DNA from: Colletotrichum lupini
Lineage: Eukaryota > Ascomycota > Sordariomycetes > Glomerellales > Glomerellaceae
Direction of reading: 5' to 3'
Assembly: GCF_023278565.1 (NCBI RefSeq)
Contig: NC_064675.1
Coordinates: 1,302,001 to 1,366,000 of the forward strand
Length of the DNA: 64,000 nucleotides
A program made the position numbers and the translations under genes. Below, piece by piece: positions 22,301 to 33,861 of the stretch. Every line of letters begins with the position of its first letter. Position 1 is the stretch's first letter. Below the pieces are notes generated by a model. The model searched no databases and was not told where the DNA came from. It was given only the letters and a program-made list of their open reading frames with translations.

Positions 22301-25300
22301 TTAGTAATAATAGTAAGACTATATTAACCTCTTTAGCCTTATTTACCGCACCCTAGAGTACGTCTATTAGTTACTTAGCGTCCTAAATAGTTAAAAATCC
22401 AATAGTAATACTATCCTTAACTATAGAGTTATTTTAAGTATTAGTATTTCTAAAGTCTAGATCTACTTCCCCGAGTGCTCGAATTAACTTATCGTTAGTA
22501 TTAAAGAGTTCTTGTATCTCTTAAATTACTAAATTTGCTTACTCGCTTACGATAGCTTATTCCTCGTGTGCGGGATTATAAAAAACTTTTTTATTAAACC
22601 TAATATTCCTCGTAATAAATACTTACTCGAGCGCGGGCACCCAGACCCTATATAGGTTATGCGTTTTTAGTATATATCTAACTAGGTATCCTATATACCC
22701 GCGGGGAAGCACTTTAAACTCCTTTTAACGTATACCCCTCTTACGATCCCTATAAAGAGGGTATGCTCGGTAGCTATATATATAGAGGCTACCGAGATAC
22801 GGGGTAACCGGTTTAGAATCCCGCACTTAGTAACCCGTCTATTACTAGCGTTAATACCGCTTTTACTAATTAATTTCTATTATAATAGGCAAATCTCCTT
22901 CATTAGCCTCCCATAGGGTAATATTATAAATAAAAATTACCGCTAGCACTATTTCGTCCTATAAATTCGTAAGGAGGTTCGTAAAAAGGCGCATCTTACG
23001 AGCTTTAGTAATTACGAGTTAACTTACTCTTTTAGTATTACCTACGGGTTCTTTCGTATATAGAGGTAGAAGTTCTATTCTAATTCCTAGCTCGTTATAC
23101 CACGTCTTATATACGCGTTTAACGTTTATAGTTAAGAGAGCGGTCTTATTATCACTTCTAAAGAAGTAGATTAGAGTCCCTTTTTAATAACGAATCGCTA
23201 CCTCGAGGCTCTATAATACGAAAAGCACTTCCTCCTCTATTTTTATCCTTAAAGGGAACCCCCTAAGCTACTTACTATATTCGTTAGAAACTATAAGCAT
23301 ATATTATCGTCTATTAAGAGATAGTTCGAAGTAAAAGAGATCCTAGTATATATAGTACTATGGCCGTAAGGCTCTTCTTAAGGGTAGTCCTCTTAAAACT
23401 ACTATCTTAGCTTCGGATAATGCATATACTTTATACTTAACTTATAATAGAGGTTTAATACGCACACCTCGAGTCTTATATAGTAATCGACGAAGAGTAT
23501 TAAGTCCGAGATAACCTATTTTAAAGTACTAGAGGAGCGCGCTATTAGACCTCTTATAAATACGTTAATATAAGTAACGGAATTTTCTACGGCTAACTAG
23601 TAATATAATACTAGCTAGGCTCTATAGGATACGCTTAAGGTTTATAGAAAAAGGATAGGATTAGAGGAGCTTATATTTAAGGAAGACTAGATTATTCTTT
23701 TAGATAAGCTACTTTTTAATAATACTTTTATAAAGCGTTCCCTATTATAAAGTACAATCTAAACCGCAGTACTAGAGTGCGCTTCTATTTAGTAAAGTCT
23801 CTAAGACTATATTAATATAAAATCCCTCGACGTAAGCGACGTTTTAGAGCTTTAGATCGCAAGTTCCCTTTCCCTTAGGTCCGTCTAGGACGCCCTTTAT
23901 AATACGAGTACTGCGTGCGGTAATAAGTAGTATAGTAGTTCTTAATTTAACGTAGTCTTTATTACTTAATAATACGCAACTCTTAGGTTTAAGTAGGCTC
24001 TTATCGTTAATTAGATATATTACTTTATAGCTATTTATTACCGTGCTCTAGGAAAGGGGGTGAGCGCTACTTATAGGGGTACTAAAAATTGCGTTTATCT
24101 CTAAGTCCTAACTCTTTATAAGTATAGCGACTACGTAGCCCTCGTCCTAGTCTATTAATAAGCTTGCTATGGGTTAGTTAGAGGATCCTTTCGGAAACCT
24201 AGGTTTCTTAGGGGTTCTATCGTTCCTTAGCTAACTAGCTTTCTTAAGCTTACCGTAGAGTAATTTCTATTTGCTTAATTTAATAGCGGCGAGGACTTCC
24301 TTTACATAGCTCCTTAGTATTCGTATTAGTAACCTACTAGCGTTTCGGCTTATAAGTACCTATTTTAATTTTCGGCACGCCGTAGGGCGCCACGGGTATA
24401 TATAATTATAAGGGTATATAACGTTACCCTTATTATTTACGTCGTTAACTAAGTTAGAGCGTTTAATAAAAGTAGAATAAGCCCCTCCTTAACCTAAAGG
24501 TCGTTTAGTATATACGTCTTAGGTTACTAGGCTAAATATATACGCAATCTCTTTAAGGGTCCTCGTGTACGTTCCGAAGGCTATTAATTCGCTAAAGGTC
24601 TTATATATACGTTAGCCCTATATAAGGTTAAGTCTAGACTTAACTATAACTAAGAAGTCGAGTACGGCGATCTCTTTACTAATTTCTAGAATATTATACG
24701 TTTTAGCTTAGAGGTAAGCGGACTACTACTCCTTATACTAGTATTAGGGATTAATTTTAGTCCTCGCTTTATTAAAGGCTTATTAGTATTCCTCTCGAAC
24801 CGCATTCCTTACTACTAGTTCGGGGGGCGCAAATTCCTATTTTAGATATTTAACGATTTGCTATATACTAAACTTAGCGCCGTTCTTAGTAGCTTTTTAG
24901 AATGCATATTCGTATAGTATAGCGTTAACTAATTTTACTAACCACTAGGCAAGGACTTTAATATGCGTATTAATAATATTATATTCGTAAGCTATAAGTT
25001 ACTCGTATTTAGCGTCGAGCTCCTATTATTTTTAAATACTCTCGAGCGTATAGATCCTCTTTACGGGTGCGGTATAAGGATAGATTTGTTTATATAAAAT
25101 AAGTAGTATAGCTAGCTTCGTAAAAAGAAACCCGGCTTAGTTCTATAAGTTACTCGTGCTTAAAGAAGTCGAAAGGTTCGTACTAGGAGTTATGTTTAGA
25201 AGCTACTAGTAGAGGATTTCCTAGTTTCTTTAGTCGTTCTCGAACGCCTTATAACGGGCCTAGTAAGCTCGTAGTTCTTCCTTATTACGGGTCGCGACTA

Positions 25301-25574
25301 ATCGTCCGAATTTTAAAAGCGAAGTGAGCGCTATAAAGGGGTCGAAGAATATATTAGAATCTAGAGCGTCTAGGTCGACGTATTTCTAGACCCCGACGCC
25401 CTTACTTATAGCGCAAAGTGCGTTAAACTATTTAATTTAACTATCGTAGCTAGTTAGTTTAGCTTAGGCTAAAGTAGGTATAAGTAAGTCGGTTATCTTA
25501 AAGAGATCGTAGGAATCGTGTTAATAAGTACGTTATCGTAGTATAGGGTCTTAATTAAGAGCTAGGCTTATAAC

Positions 25575-25751
25575 TATTACGAGTTATAGTACGTAGCAAT
25601 GGGCATACAGAGTATAGTAAAAGTGGCTTAATTATTAAAGTAGAAATAGATAAAAAGAAAAGGTCTATATATACGATATCTAAGATAGATACGTGATTTA
25701 GTACGTGACGGGCACTTTGTAAGGTACGATTACTATCCCTATTATATAACA
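25575..25751 (-). repeat. Right (5') LTR of Copia B
   Basis: It starts TATTACGAG (RIP form of TGTCACGAG) at the inner edge and ends ATATAACA. The decarboxylase reading frame resumes right after the 5-bp target duplication. Confidence 0.9.
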
Positions 25752-25796
25752 AATTACCCGTACGAGATAATTAAGATGTGCTCTACTTAGTAGGAC
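25752..25796 (+). pseudogene. Displaced internal piece of the decarboxylase gene
   Basis: Right after the LTR, the target-duplication bases plus the next bases read (D)-Y-P-Y-E, exactly what must follow F-S-V-D in this family. The frame continues I-I-K-M-C-S-T, then two TAG codons that are TGG-TGG with G-to-A changes, then Asp. The W-W-D ending matches the family region before the C-terminal helix. It is RIP-damaged. Confidence 0.7.
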
Positions 25797-26373
<577 letters not shown>

Positions 26374-27141
26374 GAGGGGATTCTGTTTGTATCATATTAG
26401 TAGCTTGAATAGCCCACACTGAATATTTGGTTTATTCCACTCTGAGAACTCAGCTTTCCCGTTGGCTTCCATGTCTGCCCTACCAAGATGAGCGCTGAGG
26501 CGAGGAATCTCAATCGCTCTCCAGCGGTTTCCGGTCGAATATGTCCATCAATTTGGAACTGGAACTCTTCCATGCTTGGTAGGGACACATGACCTGAGTG
26601 GACTCGTCTTGGGGAGTACGATGAGGTCGATATGTATAGCACGTTTATGGCGAGTGAGGTGGCTAAGTTAGGGGTTACCCCTTGCGAAGAGGAGGCTGCT
26701 CTGTTAGGATTCGGTAAGGAAGAGGGTATCGTGACTTTGGCGGGAGAGACTTCGGAGGATGCTCGTGGCGAAAAAAGACGATGGTGGAATCTGAGACGCC
26801 ACTGAGCAGACAATGGATCTGTAATTCATCGACGCGGTCTCTCGACTTTGTACGGGGAGGCATCATCTCAAAGTTAGCTACTTGATGGCTGAGTAAATAT
26901 TTCCTGGCAATTTGCAATCTTCAAGGCCACGAAGCAAGACTATTGTCGAAAGAGGTCCGGATTGGCCGTTAGCAATAGCCAGAGAGTCACGAAGGTCAGA
27001 GGAGAGGGTGATGAAGTAATGACAACAATTAACTCGAAAATCCCGTCCGTCCCTCCAAGCAGCATATAAATACATCAATTAGTCTACCCCTCAATCATCG
27101 CACTTCGTTCAGTTCCGTTGACCAATCCCAAGCGTCCCTTC
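26374..27141. other. Intergenic, no gene recognised
   Basis: Overlapping open frames occur on both strands: 138 codons on minus at 26397-26813, and about 65 on plus ending near 26805 with a Glu/Ala-rich stretch. Neither has a recognisable domain or clear splice sites. Composition is normal and free of RIP. Confidence 0.5.
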
Positions 27142-28062
27142 TCAGACCTTTCGAGGACGCAGAGCCACCGAGAAGCGGTGTCCTAAATCGATTGGTGCGT
27201 ACTCGGGACCTTCAGACAGGAGCTCAGTGAGATTGCCCACGGACCGGCGCTTCTCAATCTGATCGGCAGAAGAGCGCTTCGTAAATTCGGCCTCAGACCG
27301 ACGCTTGACGAGATGGCTCGCGGAAAAACGCTTTTTGGTCTTGTCCAAGGCCTGACCTGAATCGCCACTCTTGGAACGTTCATGACCTTGCGACTTCTGG
27401 GCTGTAGCACTTGGTACACGCTCCTGCACTTCGGACAGAGGGTTGTGTGTTCTCTGGTAAGATTGCTGGCGCGAGCGCTCGTCGATGCCCGTGGCGACGT
27501 TCTCTTTGTCGCTGAAAGGGGTTTCACGGCCCGTCGCCGGTTCGTTGGGATAGACTCTGGTGGGATTTCGGGTGCCCGACGTTGGCTCGGGAGTCTGGCG
27601 CTGCCGCTTTCCTTCCTTTTTGCCGCGCAAAGCCAAACTTGGATTGCGTACAAGGTTCTTGGTCTGGTTCTTGGCATTGCTCAATGAACGAGTAACATTC
27701 CGGCCCGCGGTCTTCACACCGGACATGATCGACGCACTCCTCTGAAGACTCGGAGGCGACGCAACGTTGGATTCTTCTTCGGCGTCGGGGGTCTGTTGTT
27801 GAGATACCAATGAAAGACCAAAGGCGCGGCCCACGGTTTTCATACCTGAGATGATCGAGTGTCTTCTCAGAGGAGGCGCCTTAACGTCGGGTCCTCCTAC
27901 GATGCTGGGGAGCTGTTGACGAGATGCCGCTGTAGATGAATAGGAGCCTTGAAATTGAGGTGAAGAAACAACGGCAGATGACTCGAAGTCTTGAGGACGA
28001 GATGAAGAAGCGACGGTAGGGAGATCGAAGCCTTGAGGGTCAGAAGAAGGAATGCTGACTTT
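27142..28062 (-). pseudogene. In-frame 306-codon extension after the TAG of the HNH gene (Ser/Lys/Arg-rich, repeated)
   Basis: The frame of the HNH gene continues without another stop from the TAG at 28063-28065 to a TGA at 27142. It begins K-V-S-I-P-S-S and ends V-A-L-R-P-R-K-V. It is hydrophilic, low-complexity and likely disordered. Three units of about 14 residues sit at its start. Further on, a 42-residue tandem duplication carries I-(I/M)-S-G-(M/V)-K-T-(V/A)-G-R in both copies, clear at DNA level with a 126-nt offset (27725 and 27851). Later segments are rich in K-R-R-S and K-R-S-S. No donor splice site near the TAG would remove it. It could be a downstream gene starting at the internal Met of 27841-27843, but the perfect frame continuity argues for one ancestral gene. 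Confidence 0.55.
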
Positions 28063-29742
28063 CTAAGCCTGCATAGCCTCCCGAGCCTCCTGAATTTCCC
28101 GCGCCTCCCGAGCCTCATGTTCCCGGACAGCCTCTTCTTTTCCTGGCACGGGATCTGAAACAAGTTCCCCATCGTCATCGTAGTACCAATCGGGGGCGTA
28201 GATAATGGGGTCAGCTCTGCCCGATAACGCTTGCATACGAAAAACGTCAAACTGCAATTGCAGGATATCGAAATCGGGGGCTTTGGCGTCTGCTGTGTCA
28301 AAAATGTCGATGATCTGGCCGTCGTCGACTGGCCGGGCATCCTTGCGGTGAACAACGTAGTCTTCGTCCCACGGGCTCCAAGTCCGCCGTAACTCAGTCA
28401 TGTTCGTTGGAAGATTGTCCGGCGTCAAGCACATCGTCTTTGGCAGCCAATTGAGTCGAACACGAATACCGATCGCCTCCCTTGCGCGCTCACCGTCCTC
28501 CTTCGTAGGCTTGATATCCTGCGGCAGCTCCACCTCCCTCTCCTTGCCCTTACCCTTGCCCTCGCTGGTTCTCTTGGACTTCTTGGAAGGCGTGATCTGT
28601 GAACTATCGCTGAGTCTCTTGGTACCAGATCTTGTAGACCTTGAGGAACCCGGCGCCCCACTCTCCTCATTGGGTCTCTCGCCAGCGACCTTTGAGGGAG
28701 TCGAGGGACCCGCAATGTCGGGTTCTTCCTTCTTGTCCTCTTCGTACAAGAGAGTGACGGGCTCTAAACCAAAAAGTCCATGGTCCCAAAACTTGTGAAG
28801 CATAGGGTGCAACGTGATCATATTTCGGGACGTATCGACAATGTTGGTCTTGGGGTTGACGAGCTTCTTGCGAAGCATTTGGATTCGTTCCCTTCCGAAT
28901 ACTGCGGATGCAGCGTCAAGTGCCTGGGAGCAGCGAGGCCTATTTAGAGTCCAGAACGGCAGGATGTGACACTTTTCACCGAGTAGGTGGCCCGTAAAGG
29001 CGCAAAGCCCGAGGTCTCTCTGGGCAGTCTAGCGCGAATGAGTTAGCCGAGTGCAGATTCCCATCACAAACAAGCGACATACCGCAATTCGCTCAGCATT
29101 GCTTCGCGAAATAGTACCCGTCTTGACCCATTCTGCCGCCGGGCCTCGGACTAATTATGAAAATGTTAGCCTGTAGGTACAAAATACGATGAAAAAGATT
29201 GCTGTCATCCGCATTAAAGGAGCGTCTGCCAACTTGGATAGTTGAGATGACAGATATCAGACAATAGAAAAGAAAGACGATATAGAAATATACTCACATA
29301 GCAGGATAAGGGCATTCATTGCGGGGAATGAAACATTGAGAGTGTAGACCAGGTTGTCGTTGTTCTGTACCTCGGCCAAGAAGGTTCGGAGACGAGGCAA
29401 GGGCAGGACCATGAGGTGCGCCCACACCTCTTTTGTCTCAAGGATTTTGATCTTGTCCTCCTCCTCTTTGATGTCATCGTGGTTGAGTATTGTGTCTCGA
29501 ATTTGCTGCACAAGCTCGAATCGCTCGGTGAGGTCCCCTTCCCCATTGTCGCCGAGCCAGCCGTTGTTGTCGCGCGAGGCCATGCTACGTCGAATGTTCG
29601 ATGTGAAAGATTTTGCCCAACTTCTGCAATCTCTGTAGGTGGGCCTGAGTTCTGGGTCCTCTCGGTCAAAGCATGATTTCATGAGAGGCACCAGCTTCTG
29701 AAATTCCGCCTCCAAGTCGAAGTTGGGAATGCGGCCCGCCAT
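28063..29742 (-). CDS. HNH-endonuclease-domain protein (fungal HNH_2 type)
   Basis: Three exons on the minus strand, 29298-29742, 29083-29150 and 28063-29028, join in frame to 492 residues ending in TAG. Residues 1-148 are helical and charged. The HNH core starts in exon 3: C-A-F-T-G with C-H-I-L-P-F-W twelve residues on, then after a spacer N-M-I-T-L-H-P-M-L-H-K-F-W-D-H-G-L-F. This is the spacing of the HNH_2 family found in many uncharacterised fungal proteins. A Ser/Lys-rich low-complexity segment and an acidic D-W-Y-Y-D-D-D-G patch follow, then a Glu/Ala/Arg-rich helix. Family members often lie in accessory fungal regions. Nuclease activity and target are unknown. The frame stays open past the TAG for 306 codons. 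Confidence 0.82.
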
Positions 29743-30341
29743 GTTGGGATCGAGGTGGCAGGTGCGATTATTGTACCTGCTAGTGTTAGTTTCGGAGAAA
29801 GATCACGTGGCCGGGAATACATGTCTGACCAAAATCCCAACCTGGTGCTACAGACGAAAACAAAGTGCCACACGAAGTGGACTGTTCGGATGAAAACTCA
29901 GAAGTGAAGATGACAGAAATCTCGGCTGGAGTGGGAGGTATTGGTAGAATGATAATGGGATCTTGTGAGGAATTGAGAGGAGAATCAGAAAATCAGATTC
30001 CCTACCGAAAGTTAGCTATTAATACCTTGGCTGCTTGTTCCCTCTCCACATGAAATCAAAGGATGGAAGGCAGGCACCTTCCCCCGCGAGAATACGTATC
30101 GGCTTTACTAGAGGTGTCTTCCAAGGCTCCATGCTAGGCAAGTCACCTGAACCGAGACCTTTAATAGACGATTATCCAAGGTACTTACTTACCTTAAGTT
30201 CATTGCCTTATCTTTTCTCTTTACAAATCATCTAAAGATCTTACCTAATCCGAAAAGACCTTTGGCAGATGAATTAGACTTCTTAGGATTTATTCATTAA
30301 AGAATGCACAGAGAGTTGATCACAATGACAACAGAAATAGC

Positions 30342-30431
30342 ACCAAGAGAAATAGTTTCAAGAGAAACAATACCAAGAGAAACAATACCAAGAGAAACAA
30401 TACCAAGAGAAACAACACCAAGAGTGACAAT
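30342..30431. repeat. 15-bp minisatellite, about six units
   Basis: The unit is ACCAAGAGAAACAAT. Three middle units are identical or nearly so, and the outer ones carry one to four changes. Confidence 0.85.
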
Positions 30432-30464
30432 GATATTGAAAGCAGTAAGAGAACCTTCTATGGA

Positions 30465-30640
30465 ATACCTTAGGTAAGTTGAATGTCGCCCGTTTGCCTA
30501 GGTAGGTACCTTAGGTAGGTAGATACATAGGTACCTATGTACACATCAAACCTGCAGAGGCCCCGTCCTTCTCCCGCCTTCCATCTCCTCCAGCACCACA
30601 GGGTACCTACCTTAGGTACCTTGCGTAGGTACGTTCCCGA
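30465..30640. repeat. Clustered CCTTAGGTA / TACCTAAGG-type words
   Basis: At least eight overlapping or inverted copies of words such as ACCTTAGGTA, GGTAGGTA and GGTACCTA occur here, forming several short palindromes. Such words are frequent in promoters of filamentous ascomycetes; their role is not established. Confidence 0.6.
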
Positions 30641-30753
30641 CGTCCCAGCGCTACCCTACCTACCCACTTTACCTCTAGGCACTAGTCTTTCTAGACTCAC
30701 CTCCGTTTGACGCGCATTAAGCATCCTGCCATCGACTCAACCACAACCTTATC

Positions 30754-31404
30754 ATGCCCCCGACGTCGGTGCCGTTGCCGCCACGTAAACGGCGCAAAAC
30801 GCAGCTTGCCTGCAACCCATGCCGTGCTCGTAAGTCTGGATGCGATGGAGCGCGTCCGGTGTGTTCTTCTTGTACATCCAAAGGTTGGCCGCAACGGTGC
30901 ACATATCAAGAGTCCGTCTTGCATGCGTCATCAACACCGTACGTGCCGTGAATTTTCCGATCCTTCACCTCTAGCCAGAGAACAGAGATGGTCTTGCTAT
31001 CAATTGAAATTGGCTGATCAATCTTGGCAGATCAATTTCCCAACTGTCCAAGAGGCTGGAGCGTCTGGAAGAGCTACCCGCGGCTCAATCTCGTAACGGA
31101 CTGCCGCATCCGCCGCATCCCGATTCCGACCCAGAAAGAGACGTTTCTGGAGGAGCTCATAATGTCTTTCCCCTGACTGCCAACGGATCAACCACTCCTA
31201 TTGCCACCATCACTCCCCGGCTGTCCGCTCAACTCTCAGCGACAAACGCCGTCCAATCTGCTTCACCATTGTCTCGCGACGAAGCCGATGGCGATGGCGA
31301 TGCCATGTACGGTCCTTCATCCAACAGCTCATCTCTACGACTGGTGACCGAAGCTGCGGGCCCCAGAAGCTCAAACACAAAGAGTCCAGAGGAGCTGGCT
31401 GGCG
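30754..31404 (+). pseudogene. Zn2Cys6 transcription factor, 3' end lost at a rearrangement junction
   Basis: Exon 1 (30754-30938) encodes a basic start and a binuclear cluster, C-x2-C-x6-C-x6-C-x2-C-x8-C. A 92-nt intron with a GTACGT donor ends at 31030. Exon 2 (from 31031) gives S-I-S-Q-L-S-K-R-L-E-R-L-E-E-L, a typical linker and coiled coil after the cluster, then a Pro/Ser/Asp-rich stretch. Near 31400 the sequence becomes the reverse complement of a permease gene. The frame stays open through it to 32102 (about 418 codons in all), but that tail is antisense permease and not regulator. The fungal-specific regulatory domain is absent. DNA binding might persist; activation is doubtful. Confidence 0.78.
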
Positions 31405-32957
31405 AGGAAGACGGCAAACGAATTGAGGACGGCGACGAAGGTGGCGGCCTGGTTAATGAGCTGCCAAGGTTGGATGATCCAGGCGGCGGCGAAGGTGAGG
31501 AGGGCACCGCGGCGGATATCGAGGTAGCGCGGGAAGAGGCCGGCGAGGTCGATGCCGCCCGCCACGGCGTTGGAGCAGACGTTTTCGAACATGGGGGTGA
31601 AGGCGAAGGCGAGGGCGAGGAAGAAGACTGCGGCGCGGGAGCCGGGGGAGCCTTGGCCGTCTGTGGGCGATCATGTCATTGGAGATTCTTCAAGGTGGTT
31701 CACGAGATACAAGAAGAGGAAGAAAAAGGAAAGGGGCGACAAGTGATTGGTAAGAGAGAAAGACTCACGGTCCATCATAACCATCAACAAATCAGGCGGG
31801 TTCCAATAAATCTGCCCGTAGATCTTCTGACACGCCGCGGTAGTTACCAGCCCGCCCAGGCACACAAGCACACCAGTAACCCAGTACACCGACACCGTAC
31901 CAACAATATAATCCCTCTTATTCTTCGCGTACCGCGAAAAGTCACTACTATTCGTCATGCCTGCCGCTTTCCCGCCGATAGCCTGGTTAATACCCGCCAT
32001 CATCAGCCACGAGACGTTCCACCGGGACGAGGAGGGTACTTTCTCGCCCTGGTAGAAGACGGGGCCAACGCCGCGAGCGACAACTACGGACCAGGCGAGT
32101 AAGGCGACCATGGCGGCGCCGCAGGCGACGGAGGAGACGAAGAACGGCTTTTTGAAGCGCTCGGGGCGGATGAAGAGGAAGGGAAGGGAAACTATCCAGA
32201 AGACTGTGAAGCCTAGGAGTTCGTAGGTTGTTGTTGGGGTGGTTTTGCTGGGGGTGTTGGGAATCTTTGCAAAGGAGGGCCAGATTGCGGTTATGCAGAC
32301 GCTGCGAGAGGTGTACTGTCAGTGTTTGAGACTTCGTTCGAGGAGGGGATGCTAATCATACGTTACTAGTTTACCTCCATTCCAACCTGTTCAAACCCGG
32401 ATCAGTCATCTTGTCGGATGTAGAAGGGGGATGGCGTCTTGGAAAGACTAGAGACACGCTTACACTGGAGAGCGGTCCAGATAAAGTTGAGGAGAATGCG
32501 CTGCAGCAGCGGTATGAAACTCGCTCGGAAGCCCCATGTATATCTATTCTGGACGGTGAAGCCGATGTGCCAGGTCAGACCGCACCAAGCCACGGGAATG
32601 GCGAAGAAGCAGCAGAGGGCGCGCGAGACGACGATGACGGCCATAGCCTGGCCGACTGAGAGCCCCTGAGTAAGGAAGGTGTTGGGAGTCTGCCATGTTG
32701 CGACATTGAGAGACGATCTGTTGGAATGGGCAGAGGTTCAGTATTTGGACATAGGATGATTTTTCTTTCTCAGAGTACAAGAGGAGTCAAACTTACAACG
32801 ACCAGGAGCCGAAAAAGTTGAACCAGCCCCATGTACGGCGGAAGGGCGGCAAGGGGATAAGGTCGCGGTTCGACCAGGCGCTGACTTCTTCGTGGCGGGA
32901 CTTGTCCGACTTGAGGGCCAGGGCTTCTTTGATTCTGCGCGCTGTCTTGTTCGCCAT
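31371..32957 (-). pseudogene. NCS1-family nucleobase/hydantoin/allantoin-type permease, C-terminus lost
   Basis: Five minus-strand exons join in frame: 32797-32957, 32464-32717, 32362-32386, 31769-32301 and 31371-31660 (420 residues). Signatures of the family are W-S-N-R-D-L-I-P, W-x-F-F-G near helix 1, N-x-A-T-W-Q-T-P-N, Q-A-M-A-V-I, the R-Y-T-W-G-F segment, and P-M-F-E-N-V-C-S-N-A-V-A-G-G-I-D in helix 8-9. After V-L-N-S-F-A-V-F-L-A the family normally continues P-x-x-G-x-x-x-x-D. Here it changes to S-Q-L-L-W-T-L-C-V and stops, right where the neighbouring regulator begins in antisense. About 100 residues and the last helices are missing, so transport is unlikely. It is transcribed divergently from the hydantoinase gene. 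The substrate within NCS1 cannot be told. Confidence 0.82.
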
Positions 32958-33861
32958 TGTTGCCGTGACTGATTAGGCGCTGCAAGCTCTTACGTTTGTA
33001 TTTCCGTTTGCACCGTTCGGGAACGCTTCGTTTCGAGCCCGTGGAAGGGCGTGTACTAACGGATATATAGGTCCATCTTATCTCGAGATCCTTGCATCAC
33101 TCACGTTCTCTCTCATGTTTCTGAATTTTTGTAGGAGAGCGAAGCATAGGGAGATGTGCGCTGCTAATTGCGACCTTGTCTGACTTGCATGCCGGGCAAT
33201 GTTCGGGGGCAGTTTTCCGGGGCAAGTCTGCATTTGCCCCCATTCCCGTGCCCTCTTTATTTCTGAAAAGAGGACATACGTCGGCAACTTTACGAGCGTC
33301 GGACGACGTGCCCGCGAGCTTGTCAGCTCTCAAAGCGGTCTTGATGTAACCCCCCCCCCTTCCCGGCCAACCTGGTCCTCGATGCCGATGATAAGGATGC
33401 GGAGCAATGGACCGTTCCCCGCTGGTGACATGCTGGGTGATAAGAAATGGTGGTCGATCGTCTCGGACTCACTCGTCTGCCAGTATTCCAATCCAATGAC
33501 AGTGTTGAACTCAAGGGTAGAAATTTCCAATTGTGTAAGTAGCTTCCCTTACCTAGTAGTCCTTCACATTGGTACCTGATAGGATTGACGCCGTTAGGTG
33601 AGGTTGGTGAAGTGGGGTCCACTATCTCGGAATCCGGGGTTGAAACATCGGTCTCTACCCCGATGCCGGCACCGCGTCGGAGAAGGTGCGATACTTCAGT
33701 TGTATGTCTTGCATCTCACCTGCTATCATTATCGCAAATACCCTCACTACAGGACCTCGTACCACCCTCCCTACAGACAGTTCTCTTTGCATGCAATGCA
33801 AATTATCTGAACCTCCAAGCATTAGGGAAGCAAGTCCAACATCACCAGCTCATCCACAAAA
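32958..33861. promoter_or_regulatory. Divergent promoter region with three GATAAG elements
   Basis: It lies between the permease (minus) and the hydantoinase (plus). GATAAG occurs at 33390-33395 and 33439-33444, and as CTTATC at 33077-33082. These match the binding word of AreA/NIT2-type nitrogen regulators. A C9 run lies at about 33350. No other gene was recognised. Confidence 0.55.

Larger units (their letters stand above)
18173..25751 (-). mobile_element. Complete Ty1/Copia element, family B (7579 bp), inserted in the decarboxylase gene
   Basis: LTRs of 179 bp (18173-18351) and 177 bp (25575-25751) bound it. The target duplication is GATTA (18168-18172) and AATTA (25752-25756), one G-to-A change apart. 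Reverse transcriptase on the minus strand, with a F-Y-V-D-N segment near 21099-21114 and F-L-G-V-R-I after it, identifies Copia. A gag-like stretch is read on the minus strand near 24500-25250. It is RIP-mutated throughout but less so in the LTRs. The LTRs differ from family A. It is long for Copia, partly because of a plus-strand coding-like stretch at 18961-20560. Confidence 0.93.
29743..30753. other. Divergent intergenic region with simple repeats
   Basis: It separates the HNH gene (minus) from the Zn2Cys6 gene (plus). It contains a 15-bp minisatellite (30342-30431) and a cluster of CCTTAGGTA/GGTACC words (about 30465-30640). No coding frame was recognised. Confidence 0.6.

Noticed and set aside
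31405..32102. Continuation of the Zn2Cys6 frame for some 230 codons
   Set aside because: This stretch is the exact antisense of permease exons and introns, so its openness is a by-product of the other strand's codon bias.
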